Source of the DNA: AP-15 sp963747735
GTDB lineage: Bacteria; Pseudomonadota; Alphaproteobacteria; ATCC43930; CGMCC-115725
Assembly (NCBI GenBank): GCA_963747735.1
Contig: CAVVGE010000001.1
Span: 310,001-374,000 of the forward strand
Direction of reading: 5' to 3'
Length of the DNA: 64,000 bases
Shown here piece after piece: positions 51,706 through 60,297 of the stretch. A program made the translations under genes and the position numbers. Numbering within the stretch: position 1 is the first letter of the stretch; each line of letters opens with the position of its first letter. The notes under the pieces are model-generated. The model was not told the DNA's origin and made no database searches. It was given only the letters and a program-made list of their open reading frames with translations.

Positions 51706-51917
51706 GTTTCTGGGAAAGAGCAATTTCTTCACACGCTCTTTCGCGGGGGCGACGAGGACGAGCGATCACACTTGAAAGGATCGTGGGCTAGCAGCCTGTC
51801 GGGTTGGTGTGTTGTGACGGGTGAGATGTGCCCGCTTGGCCCGGTTTAGGCCGGCCGCAGGTTATGCAGTCTGCGGCGGGCTCGCCGGTCACGGTCACCT
51901 ACCAGGCGCAGCCCAGT

Positions 51918-53284
51918 TTAGGCCGGCCGCAGGTTATGCAGTCTGCGGCAGTTGTAGGCGAGGGCGATCAACAGCCACTCGGTGGCGACGTTTTGCCGGC
52001 CGCGCAGGTGGAAGCGGGTGAACCCGATCGCGCTCTTGATGATGCCGAAGACCGGCTCGACAGTCTGTTTGCGTTTTTTGTAGCGGGCTTTGCCATCTTC
52101 GCTCTCCAGCCTGGCCTTCATCGCCAGGCGCCACGGTTCGGTGATGCGGCGCTCGGGCTTGGGTTCGGGCGGCGGGCGGAAGTCGTAAGGCCGGTGCGGC
52201 TGGGTGCGGGCGATCGCCACCAAGGGCTCGATGCCGCAGGCTTGGAGTTCGGCGACGGCCGGGCCGCCGGCATAGCCGGCATCGGCCAACACTGTCTGCG
52301 GCAGGCCGACCGTCTCGCGCATCGCCAGGACCGTGGCCGCGAAGGTCGGCTGGTCGCTCGGGGTGGTGGCCATGTTGGTCGCCAGGATGAGCTGCGTCCC
52401 CTCGGCGCAGACCACCGCCTGAGCGTTGTAGGCTTGGCGGTATTCATGCGCTTTGGACTTGCGCATCAGCTGCGAATCGGGGTCGGTCAGAGCCTGCCCC
52501 GGCGCAGGCCGGGGTTGGTCTGTCGATCGGGCCGCGGCGTTGCATCGGGCGGCTTGGGCGGCTGGCCGCCGCGCCCGGTCTTGGCCTCCCAGGCTGCCTT
52601 CCTGGCTTCATATTGCGGGCGTTCGGCCTCGGCCTCGGCCTTGGCTTCCGCTTCCAACCGCGCGCAGGCAGCGTCGAGCTTCGCCTTGAGCGCTTCGCGC
52701 CGGGCGATCTCCGCCGGCAGCGCCTGCGGGTCGATGTCCTCGGCATCGGCCGCCTCGGCTTTGGCGGTCAACGCGGCGATGTCGGCCGCGAGCTTCGCCC
52801 GCAGCGCCCGCGCCCGATCGTACCGCAGCGAGCGGATCTTCGAGGCATTGGCATCGATCTTGGTCCCGTCGATCGACACCGTGCCCAGCCGCAGCAGCCC
52901 CATCTCGCGCGCCAGCAGCAGAACCTGCAAAAACGCCGCTTCAAACGCCGGCTTGTTGGTCCGCCGAAAGCTGGCGATCGTGTCGTGGTCGGGGTGCGTG
53001 TTGGCGGCGATAAAACGGGTGCCGACGTCCCGGTACGTCGCCCGCTCGATCCGCCGCGAGGAGAAGACGCCGTTGGCATGGCTGTAGACGAGCAGCGCCA
53101 GCATCAGCCGCGGATGGTATTGCGGCTTACCGCTGGGCCGGGCGTTGGTGTGAAACGCCGCCAGCCGCACCCGCTCCACCGCCGCCACGATAAAATGCGC
53201 GATATCGTTCGCCGGCAGCCAATCCTTCACATCCGGCGGCAGCAGAAACGGCTGCTCGCGATCAAACGGCATATAGGTCGTCAT
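51918..53284 (-). pseudogene. IS1182-family transposase interrupted by a palindrome
   Basis: N-terminal part from MTTYMPFDREQPFLLPPDVK: DWLPANDIAHFIVAAVE, RLMLALLVYSHANGVFSSRR, DHDTIASFRRTN and VSIDGTKIDANASK (catalytic Asp). The C-terminal part in another frame is MRKSKAHEYRQAYNAQAVV, VLADAGYAGGPAV and KQTVEPVFGIIK with the last acidic residue. A 23-base palindrome at about 52491-52513 separates QTN from LTDPDSQL... and shifts the frame. All domains are otherwise complete, so inactivation is recent. Confidence 0.9.
52491..52513. repeat. palindrome inserted in the IS1182-like transposase
   Basis: agcctgccccggcgcaggcc ggg. Removing it leaves ggtcggtcaggttggtctg and restores an uninterrupted transposase. 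It shares GCCTGCCC and the trailing GGGG with the palindromes at 50721 and 51569. Confidence 0.85.
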
Positions 53285-53356
53285 CGCTATATCCGGTGGT
53301 CCCACTCGCCGTGCCCACCGTATCATGATCACACCAATCGTCAATCCGACAGGCTG

Positions 53357-54658
53357 CTAGAACAATATGCCGGTTTCGACCATGACCCGGGTTTGCGAAG
53401 TGCCGTCGAGATTGGGGCCGAGAGCGGAGCCGGCGGTCACGCCGTTGGCCTTGACCCAGGAGAATTCGGCGCGGGCGAAGAAATATTTGTATTGGTAGGT
53501 CGGCGTCAGAGTAAACGAGAAGGCGCCGCTGCCCGGCCCGTAGAGCAGATTGTTGTCACCGGTCGTGCCGATATATTCGACCCGGCCGCCGAGGTTGAAT
53601 CCCGAGCCGAGATTGTAGCTCACCAGCAGCGCGCCGCCAAAGGTCGAGGCGCTGGCATCGATGCCGATCCTGTGGTTGGTCGGGACATGGGTCGCCTGGA
53701 AATATGGCTGGATGATCCACGGGTCCGAATTATAAGTATAGATCAGGTTGTAGATTTGGGAATTGGCCTGGAGCAACGGGGTGCGCAAGGTCGCGATATT
53801 GGTGCTGCCGAGATTGCCGCCGGCGGCGAATTCAAAGGAGTTGGACGGGTTCAAAGTGTAGGTGGCCGCACCGGTGAGCCAGTTGTATACGCCCAAATCA
53901 AAGCCGTCGTTCCACGACAGCGACAAGGCGACCGGACCGATCGTATAGTTGCCCTGCACGCCCTTGTTGACCGCGTTTTCCTGGTTCCATAAGAGGCCGC
54001 GCTCGATATTGATGTTTTCAAACGAAAACGTGTATTCGGCGCCGATCAGGGTCGGCAATTTGCCGCCCTCGATCGAGAAGGAATCGGTCGGGGCGAGCTT
54101 GACAAAGCCCTGCGGGAACCAGCCGAACAGATTGCCGGCCGGCGAATTCTGGCCAAAGGTGGCCTGGGCCGCGGACAAATAGGGCGCCCCCAGCGAGCTG
54201 ATCGAATAGGCGCCGCCCTGGGCGTAAAACTGGACGAGGCCGTCGGTTTTCTGGACAAAGAGCTGGCCGTTCGACAGGTCCGGCTGCCAGGCGCGGTTGC
54301 CTGGAAACGGGTTGTTTTGCCATTGCCCGAGACCGCTCGCGACACCGTTGAGATAGATGTCGCCGAGGGCCCCGACCGTATATTTGGTCGGCGGCAATTG
54401 GATCGCGAGCGGGCCGGTGATCGACGGTGCGATCAACGGCGAGGTCGGGGCGGCGGCAGGCGCCGGAGCGGCGGCAGGGGGCGGAGCGCCCGGCGGGCCC
54501 GGCGATGCGGCAGCGGGTGGCGGCGCGGCAGCGGGTGGCGGAGCAGCAGGCGGCGTCGCCTGCGCAACGTAATCCTCGGCCAACGCCGGCAACGAACATC
54601 CGAGCAATGCGCAAGCGAGAGCGGCGCCGCAGATCCGATTTTTGTTGCTTGAGCTCAT
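53357..54658 (-). CDS. outer-membrane beta-barrel porin
   Basis: A 433-residue protein with a signal peptide (CALLGCSLPALAED), a Pro/Ala-rich linker of about 45 residues, and a barrel with alternating strands (FQATHVPTNHRIGIDASAST, GGRVEYIGTTGDNN, KYFFARAEFSWVKAN) ending in Phe (VETGILF), the outer-membrane insertion signal. It resembles the BBP2/carbohydrate-porin-like barrels. The last codon is followed by a TAG formed by the CTAG at the insertion point of the IS1182-like element. Confidence 0.85.
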   Translation of the reverse strand: MSSSNKNRICGAALACALLGCSLPALAEDYVAQATPPAAPPPAAAPPPAAASPGPPGAPPPAAAPAPAAAPTSPLIAPSITGPLAIQLPPTKYTVGALGDIYLNGVASGLGQWQNNPFPGNRAWQPDLSNGQLFVQKTDGLVQFYAQGGAYSISSLGAPYLSAAQATFGQNSPAGNLFGWFPQGFVKLAPTDSFSIEGGKLPTLIGAEYTFSFENINIERGLLWNQENAVNKGVQGNYTIGPVALSLSWNDGFDLGVYNWLTGAATYTLNPSNSFEFAAGGNLGSTNIATLRTPLLQANSQIYNLIYTYNSDPWIIQPYFQATHVPTNHRIGIDASASTFGGALLVSYNLGSGFNLGGRVEYIGTTGDNNLLYGPGSGAFSFTLTPTYQYKYFFARAEFSWVKANGVTAGSALGPNLDGTSQTRVMVETGILF

Positions 54659-54864
54659 TCCAGCCACGCCTTTGTCGAAATCCGGCAGACCTGGGCACAG
54701 CAGCAAATACCGTACCATTGCGCGCCGGCCGTTCGGTCGCCGGTCGAAACCGCCCGGTTTGCGCCGCGAGCGCCGGGCGCGTGTTGGGCGATGTTGATTA
54801 TTCGATGAGCAGGCCGGCAGCAGCCTGGGTAATTTTTCGGCGTTGATGGTCGCGGTTATGGCGG

Positions 54865-55695
54865 TTATGGGCGCGCCACGGGCCCCGGCTGGCGCGGATA
54901 GACCTCCTGGATCACCGGGTCGAGCCAATGTTCGGTCAGGCCCGGCACCGCGACGATCTCGACGCCGAGGCCGGCCGCATCCAATTCGTAGCGCACCGCG
55001 CCGAGCCGCTTTTCGCCGGGCATTGCCGGCTGCATGTCGCCGACGAGAAAGCTCGACGCCGGCGCCCAGAGGTAGCGCGTGTCCTGATGCTGAAAGTCGC
55101 GCGCCTTGTGCAGATGTCCGCTGGCAACGAGCGTCACCCGATGACGCCGCAGCAAATCCATCAACCGCGCGCGCGGTTCGGGCTTTACCGACCAGTATCC
55201 GGTGTCGCTTTCCTCGGGGGTATCGAGAAACAGCGGCTTGTGCAGAAACCAGGCGACCCGCCGGCCTGCCGCGCCCGCGGTGACGGCTTCGAGCCAGCCG
55301 GCTTGCGCGGCTTCCTCGGCAAGGCCGCTGCCGAGCAACAGCGCATTGAAGCCGACGAGGCGCCAGCCGGCGATGTCCTCGATCCACCGGTCGGGGCCGA
55401 AATGGGCGCGCCAGCGCGCGAGCCGCGCATCGTCGATCGGCTGGCGGCGATGCAGCGCGTCGCCGACATCGTGATTGCCGGGAAGCGCGCGCACCGGCAC
55501 CGCCAGCTCTCTCAGCAGCCGGGCGCTATGCGCCATATCGTCCTCGGCGCCGGCGCCGTCGATCGTGACATCACCGGTATGAATCACCAGGTCGGGCCGC
55601 TCGCTCTCGATCCATTGCGCGACCGGTGGCCAATTATCCGCAAAATGCACCTTGTTCGCGCTCAGATGCGTGTCGGTGATCTGGATTATGCGCAT
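54865..55695 (-). CDS. calcineurin-like metallophosphoesterase (CpdA-like)
   Basis: A 276-residue protein: IIQITDTHLSANKVHF (DxH), LVIHTGDVTIDGAG (GD), ALPGNHDVGDA (GNHD), FLHKPLF, LVASGHLHKARDFQHQ (GHxH). These give the full di-metal site. Nearest well-known relatives are cyclic-nucleotide phosphodiesterases of the CpdA/GpdQ group, so cAMP or glycerophosphodiester hydrolysis is plausible. The start overlaps the HAD gene by 10 bases. Confidence 0.88.
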   Translation of the reverse strand: MRIIQITDTHLSANKVHFADNWPPVAQWIESERPDLVIHTGDVTIDGAGAEDDMAHSARLLRELAVPVRALPGNHDVGDALHRRQPIDDARLARWRAHFGPDRWIEDIAGWRLVGFNALLLGSGLAEEAAQAGWLEAVTAGAAGRRVAWFLHKPLFLDTPEESDTGYWSVKPEPRARLMDLLRRHRVTLVASGHLHKARDFQHQDTRYLWAPASSFLVGDMQPAMPGEKRLGAVRYELDAAGLGVEIVAVPGLTEHWLDPVIQEVYPRQPGPVARP

Positions 55696-56351
55696 CGTGC
55701 CTCGCTGAGAAACCGGGCGAGATCGGCCATATGCCCGAACACGCGCGAGCAGCCGGCGGCGGTCAGCGTCTCGGCGTGGTCTTTCGGGCAGTGGCTGCCG
55801 CCGCAAAACCCGACCACCGCCATTCCCGCCGCACGCGCCGCCTCGACCCCGGCGAGGCTGTCCTCGATCACGAGACAATCCGGCGGCACGACGCCGAGGC
55901 GCCCGGCGGCAAACAGAAAGAGGTCCGGCGCCGGCTTGCCGGCCGCGACCTGGATCGCGCTGAACACATGCGGGTCGAAGAGCTCCAACAGCCCGGTCAG
56001 CGCCAGCCGCTCTCGCACTCGTGCGAGATGGCCGTTCGAGGCGACACAGCGCGGCTCGGGCATCCCGGCGAGCAGCTCGACGACACCCGGCATGGCCGCG
56101 AGCTCCTGCTCGAGGACGAGCGCGGTACGGGCGCGCATCGCCTCGAAAAACCCGCCCGGCAAGCTGCGGCCAAAGCGGGCCTCGACGGCGGCGGTCAAGG
56201 TGTCGCGGTTGCGCCCGAAGCCGAGGATCAGCGCCTCCTCGGCACTTGCCGGGCAGGCCGCCTCGGTCAGGCATTCGCCGAGCACGCGGGCAAAGATCAG
56301 CTCGCTGTCGACGAGCACCCCGTCGCAATCGAAGATCACGAGATCGGGCAC
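55686..56351 (-). CDS. HAD-family hydrolase (beta-phosphoglucomutase-like)
   Basis: A 221-residue protein: VIFDCDGVLVDSELIFARVL (motif I DxD), CVASNGHLARVRERL (motif II), KPAPDLFLFAAGRLGVVPPDCLVIEDSLAGVEAARAAG (motifs III-IV). Subfamily of phosphoglycolate phosphatase and beta-phosphoglucomutase; substrate unknown. Coupled to the metallophosphoesterase. Confidence 0.88.
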   Translation of the reverse strand: MPDLVIFDCDGVLVDSELIFARVLGECLTEAACPASAEEALILGFGRNRDTLTAAVEARFGRSLPGGFFEAMRARTALVLEQELAAMPGVVELLAGMPEPRCVASNGHLARVRERLALTGLLELFDPHVFSAIQVAAGKPAPDLFLFAAGRLGVVPPDCLVIEDSLAGVEAARAAGMAVVGFCGGSHCPKDHAETLTAAGCSRVFGHMADLARFLSEARCA

Positions 56352-56402
56352 CAGCTCCCCTTTGTTTGCGACCGGCGTCGGGCGGCGCCGATACCTACAT
56401 CT

Positions 56403-57155
56403 TCAGCCGCGGCCGATATAGGGCATTTTGGTTGCCATCACGGTCATGAACTGGACATTGGCGTCGAGCGGCAAGGTGGCCATGTAGACGACCGCGCGGG
56501 CCACATGCGCGACATCCATGCGCGGCTCGGCCTCGACCCGGCCGGTCGCCTGCAGCCGGCCCTGCGCGGTGTCCTCGTTGCGGCTGGTGGCGGCGTTGCC
56601 GATGTCGATCTGGCCGCAGGCGATGTCGTACGGCCGCCCGTCGAGCGACAATGACCGGGTGAGCCCGGTCAGCGCGTGCTTGGTCGCGACATAGGGGGTC
56701 GAGCTGCGCCGCGGCACATGGGCCGAGACCGAGCCGTTGTTGATGATCCGCCCGCCCTGAGGCGTCTGGCTCTTCATCATTCGGAAAGCGTGCTGGGCGC
56801 ACAGGAACGAGCCGGTCAAATTGACCGCGACGACATTCGACCACTGCTCCAAAGTCAGGTCTTCGAACGGGATGCCGCGGGTGCTGATACCGGCGTTGTT
56901 GAAGAGGAGGTCGATCCGGCCATAGCTCGCCCGCACCTTCTCGAACAAGGCTGCGATCTGAGCCGGATCGGAAACATCGGTCGCCACGACGAGGGTGCGC
57001 GGCGATGTGGCGAGCGCGGCGGTTTCTTCGAGCATCTCGCGGCGCCGGCCGGCCAACGCGACGGTAAATCCGGTCTCGACAAGCGCCAATGCCGAGGCCC
57101 GGCCGATCCCGCTCCCGGCCCCGGTGACGACGGCGATTTTGTCTGATGCATCCAT
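56403..57155 (-). CDS. short-chain dehydrogenase/reductase
   Basis: A 250-residue Rossmann enzyme: IAVVTGAGSGIGRASALAL (TGxxxGxG), LFNNAGISTRG (NNAG), INNGSVSAH (Ser), PYVATKHALTGL (YxxxK). It oxidises or reduces an alcohol or ketone with NAD(P). Substrate unknown. It lies 17 bases after pdxY. Confidence 0.92.
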   Translation of the reverse strand: MDASDKIAVVTGAGSGIGRASALALVETGFTVALAGRRREMLEETAALATSPRTLVVATDVSDPAQIAALFEKVRASYGRIDLLFNNAGISTRGIPFEDLTLEQWSNVVAVNLTGSFLCAQHAFRMMKSQTPQGGRIINNGSVSAHVPRRSSTPYVATKHALTGLTRSLSLDGRPYDIACGQIDIGNAATSRNEDTAQGRLQATGRVEAEPRMDVAHVARAVVYMATLPLDANVQFMTVMATKMPYIGRG

Positions 57156-57171
57156 CTCGATCCCTCCAGCT

Positions 57172-58014
57172 TTACAGTCGCCGCAACGCCAGCGTGCGGC
57201 TTGGCGCGACAAGCTCGTCCTGGGCCGCGACCAATGCCAATTCGCCATTTGGCGTGTGCAGTGTCGCCTCGACGACCCCCCAGATCGCGGCGATCGTGGT
57301 GGCGAGCGCCTCGGGCACGCTGCGGCCTTTGAGCAGCCAGGCGAGAAAGAGAGCAGCGACCGCATCGCCGCAGCCGGTCGCTTCGATCGGCAGGCGCGGG
57401 GTCTCCACGACCCACACTCCGTCCGCTGTCGCGGCGAGAGCGGCAAGACGGTCCAAACCGGGTTCGAGGCTCGTCACCAGCACGACCCCCGGTCCACGCC
57501 GGCGCAGCGCCGTCGCGGCGGCCGCGGCCTCGGCCAGGCTTTCGACCTGCTTGCCGGTCAGCCATTCGAGCTCGAACCGGTTCGGCGTGACGATATCGGC
57601 GATCGCCAACGCCCGGTCGCGATAGAATTCCGGGACCCCGGCGCCGACATACCAGCCGGTCGCGAAATCACCCATCACCGGGTCGCAGCAATAGAGCGCG
57701 CGCGGGTTTGCTTGCTTGGTCCGCCCGACGATATCGAGCAGCACCGCGCCGATGTCGCAGCCGCCGAGATAGCCCGACAGCACCGCGTCGCAGCGCGGCA
57801 AGGCGCCGAGCTCGACTATCCCCTCGAATAAGGCCGCGATCTCGGCGGCCGGCACCGCCCCGCCGCGCCATTTGCCGTAGCCGGTATGGTTCGAAAATGC
57901 GACGGTGTTGAGCGACCACGCCTCGACGCCGAGCCGCTGCAACGGAAAAAGGGCCGCATTGTTGCCGACCGTGCCGCAGGCGACCCAGGACTGGATCGAC
58001 AGCACCGTCGGCAT
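57172..58014 (-). CDS. pdxY: pyridoxal kinase
   Basis: A 280-residue ribokinase-fold enzyme: VLSIQSWVACGTVGNNAALFPLQRLG, NHTGYGKWRGG, YCCDPVMGD, IVTPNRFELEWLTG and the catalytic GCGDAVAALFLAW (usual GxGD with Asp). It phosphorylates pyridoxal in the B6 salvage pathway. It starts 1 base after the stop of the small membrane protein gene. Confidence 0.9.
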   Translation of the reverse strand: MPTVLSIQSWVACGTVGNNAALFPLQRLGVEAWSLNTVAFSNHTGYGKWRGGAVPAAEIAALFEGIVELGALPRCDAVLSGYLGGCDIGAVLLDIVGRTKQANPRALYCCDPVMGDFATGWYVGAGVPEFYRDRALAIADIVTPNRFELEWLTGKQVESLAEAAAAATALRRRGPGVVLVTSLEPGLDRLAALAATADGVWVVETPRLPIEATGCGDAVAALFLAWLLKGRSVPEALATTIAAIWGVVEATLHTPNGELALVAAQDELVAPSRTLALRRL

Positions 58015-58015
58015 G

Positions 58016-58456
58016 TCAGCGCCGCCCGCTTTCGTGCCGGTCGAAGACGTGCTTGATGTCGAAAAAGATGAAGAGCCCGCTGACGACAAAGAGCGCCATC
58101 CCGGCGACGTGCAGGCTGCCTTGGTGCGCGGCGCCGAGAAAAAGGCCGAAGATCCCGATGACCGTGAACATCGGGATGACGAAGGCAAGGTTGCACATGT
58201 CGTCGACCAGCAGAAAATCCCCCCAGCGCGCGCCGCCGCCGTCGAGCCGGCGCTTCAGCCACAAATAAGCGAAAGCGACCGCGCCGAGAAAAAGCGCGAG
58301 GCCGCAGGCATAGTCGTCCGGCTGCCGCCCGCGGCTGGCGACGAACGCGCCGATCACCGCCAGCGCCGCCGCCACGAGCAACGGCAGCCAAAAGCCGAGC
58401 CAGACCGGCGGCCGCTGTTGCGTTTCCTCGCTCACTCGGCTCCTTTCGTCGTCCAT
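58016..58456 (-). CDS. small integral membrane protein, 146 aa
   Basis: Four hydrophobic segments (WLPLLVAAALAVIGAFVA, YACGLALFLGAVAFAYLWL, NLAFVIPMFTVIGIFGLFLGA, VAGMALFVVSGLFIFFDI), cytoplasmic-type N-terminus, charged HVFDRHESGRR tail. No family named. It is one base from pdxY, so cotranscribed; a role in vitamer uptake is only a guess. Confidence 0.7.
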   Translation of the reverse strand: MDDERSRVSEETQQRPPVWLGFWLPLLVAAALAVIGAFVASRGRQPDDYACGLALFLGAVAFAYLWLKRRLDGGGARWGDFLLVDDMCNLAFVIPMFTVIGIFGLFLGAAHQGSLHVAGMALFVVSGLFIFFDIKHVFDRHESGRR

Positions 58457-58497
58457 CCTCTCTCCTCGCCGGCCCGGCTATATTTGGTGTGCTTTCG

Positions 58498-59412
58498 ATG
58501 CCCGTCTCGATCCGCCCGCGCCGCAGCCTTCTCTATATGCCCGGTTCCAACCCGCGGGCACTGGAAAAGGCGCGCGAACTGCCGGTCGACGGGCTGATTT
58601 TCGATCTCGAGGACGCGGTCGCACCCGCGGCCAAGGAGAAGGCGCGTGAGAATGTCGCGGCTGCTCTCGCCCCCACGGGACACGCCCGTGGGCTGAAGGC
58701 ACACGGGGGCTACGGCGACCGCGAGCTGGTGCTGCGGGTCAACGCGCTCGACAGCGCTTGGGGCGAGGGTGATCTCGCCGCCGCTGCGGCGCTGCCGATC
58801 GACGCGGTGCTGCTGCCCAAGGTCGAGAACCCGGAAACGGTGCATCACGCGCTGGCGCGGCTCGAGGAGCGGGGTGCCGCCGGGCGCCTCGACATCTGGT
58901 GCATGCTCGAAACCCCGCTCGGCATTCTCGCGGCGCGCGACATCGCGGCGGCAAGCCCGCGGCTCGGGGCGCTGGTGCTCGGCACCTCGGATTTGACCCG
59001 CGATCTGCATGCGCGCCATACCCCGGACCGACGGCCGCTTCTCGCCGCGTTTGGCCTGGCGATCCTTGCCGCCCGTGCCCACGGGCTGGCGGTGCTCGAC
59101 GGTGTCGAGCTCGACCTCGCCGACGACGAGGGCTTTGCCGCGCTGTGCCGGCAGGGGCGCGAGCTCGGCTTTGACGGCAAGACCTTGATCCACCCAAAGC
59201 AGATCGCCGCCGCCAATGCCGCCTTTGGCCCGAGCCCCGACGACATCCTATGGTCGCGCCGCGTCGTCGCCGCCTGTGCCGCGGCCGAAGCCAGGGGCGA
59301 GGGCGTGGTGCTGCTCGACGGCCGGCTGGCCGAAGCGCTGCATGCGGCGGAGGCGCGGCGGCTGTTGACGATGGCCGAAGAAATTGAAAGCGCGACCGCG
59401 AGCCTTCGTTGA
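58498..59412 (+). CDS. HpcH/HpaI (CitE-like) CoA-ester lyase with a small in-frame insertion
   Basis: A 304-residue TIM-barrel protein: RPRRSLLYMPGSNPRALEKA, DGLIFDLEDAVAP (Glu/Asp metal site), LVLRVNALDSAWG, LPKVENPE, MLETPLGIL, GTSDLTRDLHAR, FDGKTLIHPKQI. CitE-like members cleave malyl-CoA, citramalyl-CoA or act as thioesterases; in alphaproteobacteria this one is often beside sdhCDAB, as here. Residues about 60-73 (APTGHARGLKAHGG) are extra and encoded by palindromic DNA. ATG 58498 chosen over GTG 58489. Confidence 0.88.
   Translation: MPVSIRPRRSLLYMPGSNPRALEKARELPVDGLIFDLEDAVAPAAKEKARENVAAALAPTGHARGLKAHGGYGDRELVLRVNALDSAWGEGDLAAAAALPIDAVLLPKVENPETVHHALARLEERGAAGRLDIWCMLETPLGILAARDIAAASPRLGALVLGTSDLTRDLHARHTPDRRPLLAAFGLAILAARAHGLAVLDGVELDLADDEGFAALCRQGRELGFDGKTLIHPKQIAAANAAFGPSPDDILWSRRVVAACAAAEARGEGVVLLDGRLAEALHAAEARRLLTMAEEIESATASLR
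58672..58692. repeat. palindrome inside the CitE-like gene
   Basis: CCCACGGG (58672-58679) and CCCGTGGG (58685-58692) around a 5-base loop, followed by CTGAAGGCACACGGG. The insertion is in frame and replaces a short loop of the barrel. Confidence 0.75.
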
Positions 59413-59495
59413 CACCCGCCATCGGCGGGCGCTAATTCACGCGCGGCGCGCGGCCGCTGCCCGCCATCGGATGGCAATAACCGGAACTGCTGTAA

Positions 59496-59888
59496 ATGGA
59501 TTCCGCCGATCGGCCGCTATCGCCGCACCTGCAAATCTACCGCTGGCAGCTGACTTCAGTTTTGTCGATCCTGCACCGCATTGCCGGGTTGGCGCTGAGC
59601 GTCGGCGCCTTCCTCCTGGTATGGTGGCTGGTCGCAGCGGCGAGCGGACCGGCAGCCTATGACCGGGCGGCAGGGTTTTTCGGCTCGTGGATCGGCCTTG
59701 TCCTGCTGTTCGGCTGGACCGCGGCGCTGTTCTACCATCTCTGCAACGGCATCCGGCATCTCGTCTGGGACACCGGCCACGCGCTCGACCTCGGCTCGAC
59801 CTATGTTGGCGGCTGGCTCGTCGTCGCGGCGGCGGCGGTGCTGACGGTGATCGCCTGGATCGCCGGGATCTGGCACTGGGCCGGTTGA
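59496..59888 (+). CDS. sdhC: succinate dehydrogenase cytochrome b556 subunit
   Basis: A 130-residue protein with RPLSPHLQIYRWQLTSVLSI, SILHRIAG (Ser/Arg quinone-site residues) and YHLCNGIRHLVWD (haem-binding His), and three membrane helices. It anchors complex II and binds haem b with SdhD. sdhD begins 1 base after its stop. Confidence 0.93.
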   Translation: MDSADRPLSPHLQIYRWQLTSVLSILHRIAGLALSVGAFLLVWWLVAAASGPAAYDRAAGFFGSWIGLVLLFGWTAALFYHLCNGIRHLVWDTGHALDLGSTYVGGWLVVAAAAVLTVIAWIAGIWHWAG

Positions 59889-59889
59889 G

Positions 59890-60285
59890 ATGGCAGGACC
59901 GCGAATGCGCTCGCCGCTCGGGCGCGTGCTCGGCCTCGGCTCGGCCAAGGAAGGCGTCGAGCATTGGTGGCGGCAGCGGCTGACCGCGGTGGCGCTGGTG
60001 CCGTTGGCGCTGTGGTTCGCCGCCGGCATTGTTCGATTGGCCGGGGCCGATCTCGCCGCCGTGCGCGATTGGGCCGGGCATCCGCTGCCGGCGACCTTGC
60101 TGGTGCTGCTGCTGGCCGCCACATTCTATCATGCAGCGCTCGGCTTGCAGGTCGTGATCGAGGATTACATCCATGCCGCGCTGACGCGGATCGGCCTCGT
60201 GATGGCCGTCCGCCTCGTTTGCGCCGCGTTCGCCGCCGCCGGCATTATCGCCGTCCTCGGCATGGCGTTCGGCACGGCACACTGA
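59890..60285 (+). CDS. sdhD: succinate dehydrogenase membrane anchor subunit
   Basis: A 131-residue protein with three membrane helices, HWWRQRLTAVALVPLALW and FYHAALGLQVVIEDYIH (haem/quinone region). Together with SdhC it forms the membrane domain of complex II. sdhA begins 12 bases downstream. Confidence 0.93.
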   Translation: MAGPRMRSPLGRVLGLGSAKEGVEHWWRQRLTAVALVPLALWFAAGIVRLAGADLAAVRDWAGHPLPATLLVLLLAATFYHAALGLQVVIEDYIHAALTRIGLVMAVRLVCAAFAAAGIIAVLGMAFGTAH

Positions 60286-60297
60286 AGGGCCTTAGCG

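Larger units (their letters stand above)
51377..51787. other. gene-free stretch between the two insertion sequences
   Basis: 411 bases without a supported gene. It contains the palindrome at 51569-51597, the REP-like palindrome at 51667-51705, and at about 51500 a tgttcttgttcggga motif similar to one in the IS110 leader near 50195 (tgttcttgttgggg). Confidence 0.55.
51788..53360 (-). mobile_element. IS1182-like insertion sequence with CTAG target duplication
   Basis: Terminal inverted repeats AGCAGCCTGTCGG(G/A)TTG at both ends (left from 51791, right ending 53357), each bordered by CTAG (51788-51791 and 53357-53360), consistent with a 4-base target duplication. Inside is one transposase gene on the minus strand, now interrupted. 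A 34-base segment (starting gtttaggccggccgcaggtt) occurs twice near the left end (51843 and 51916). Confidence 0.85.

Noticed and set aside
51292..51849. 185-residue plus-strand frame after IS110
   Set aside because: It runs through tandem repeats, palindromes and noncoding sequence and has no domain.
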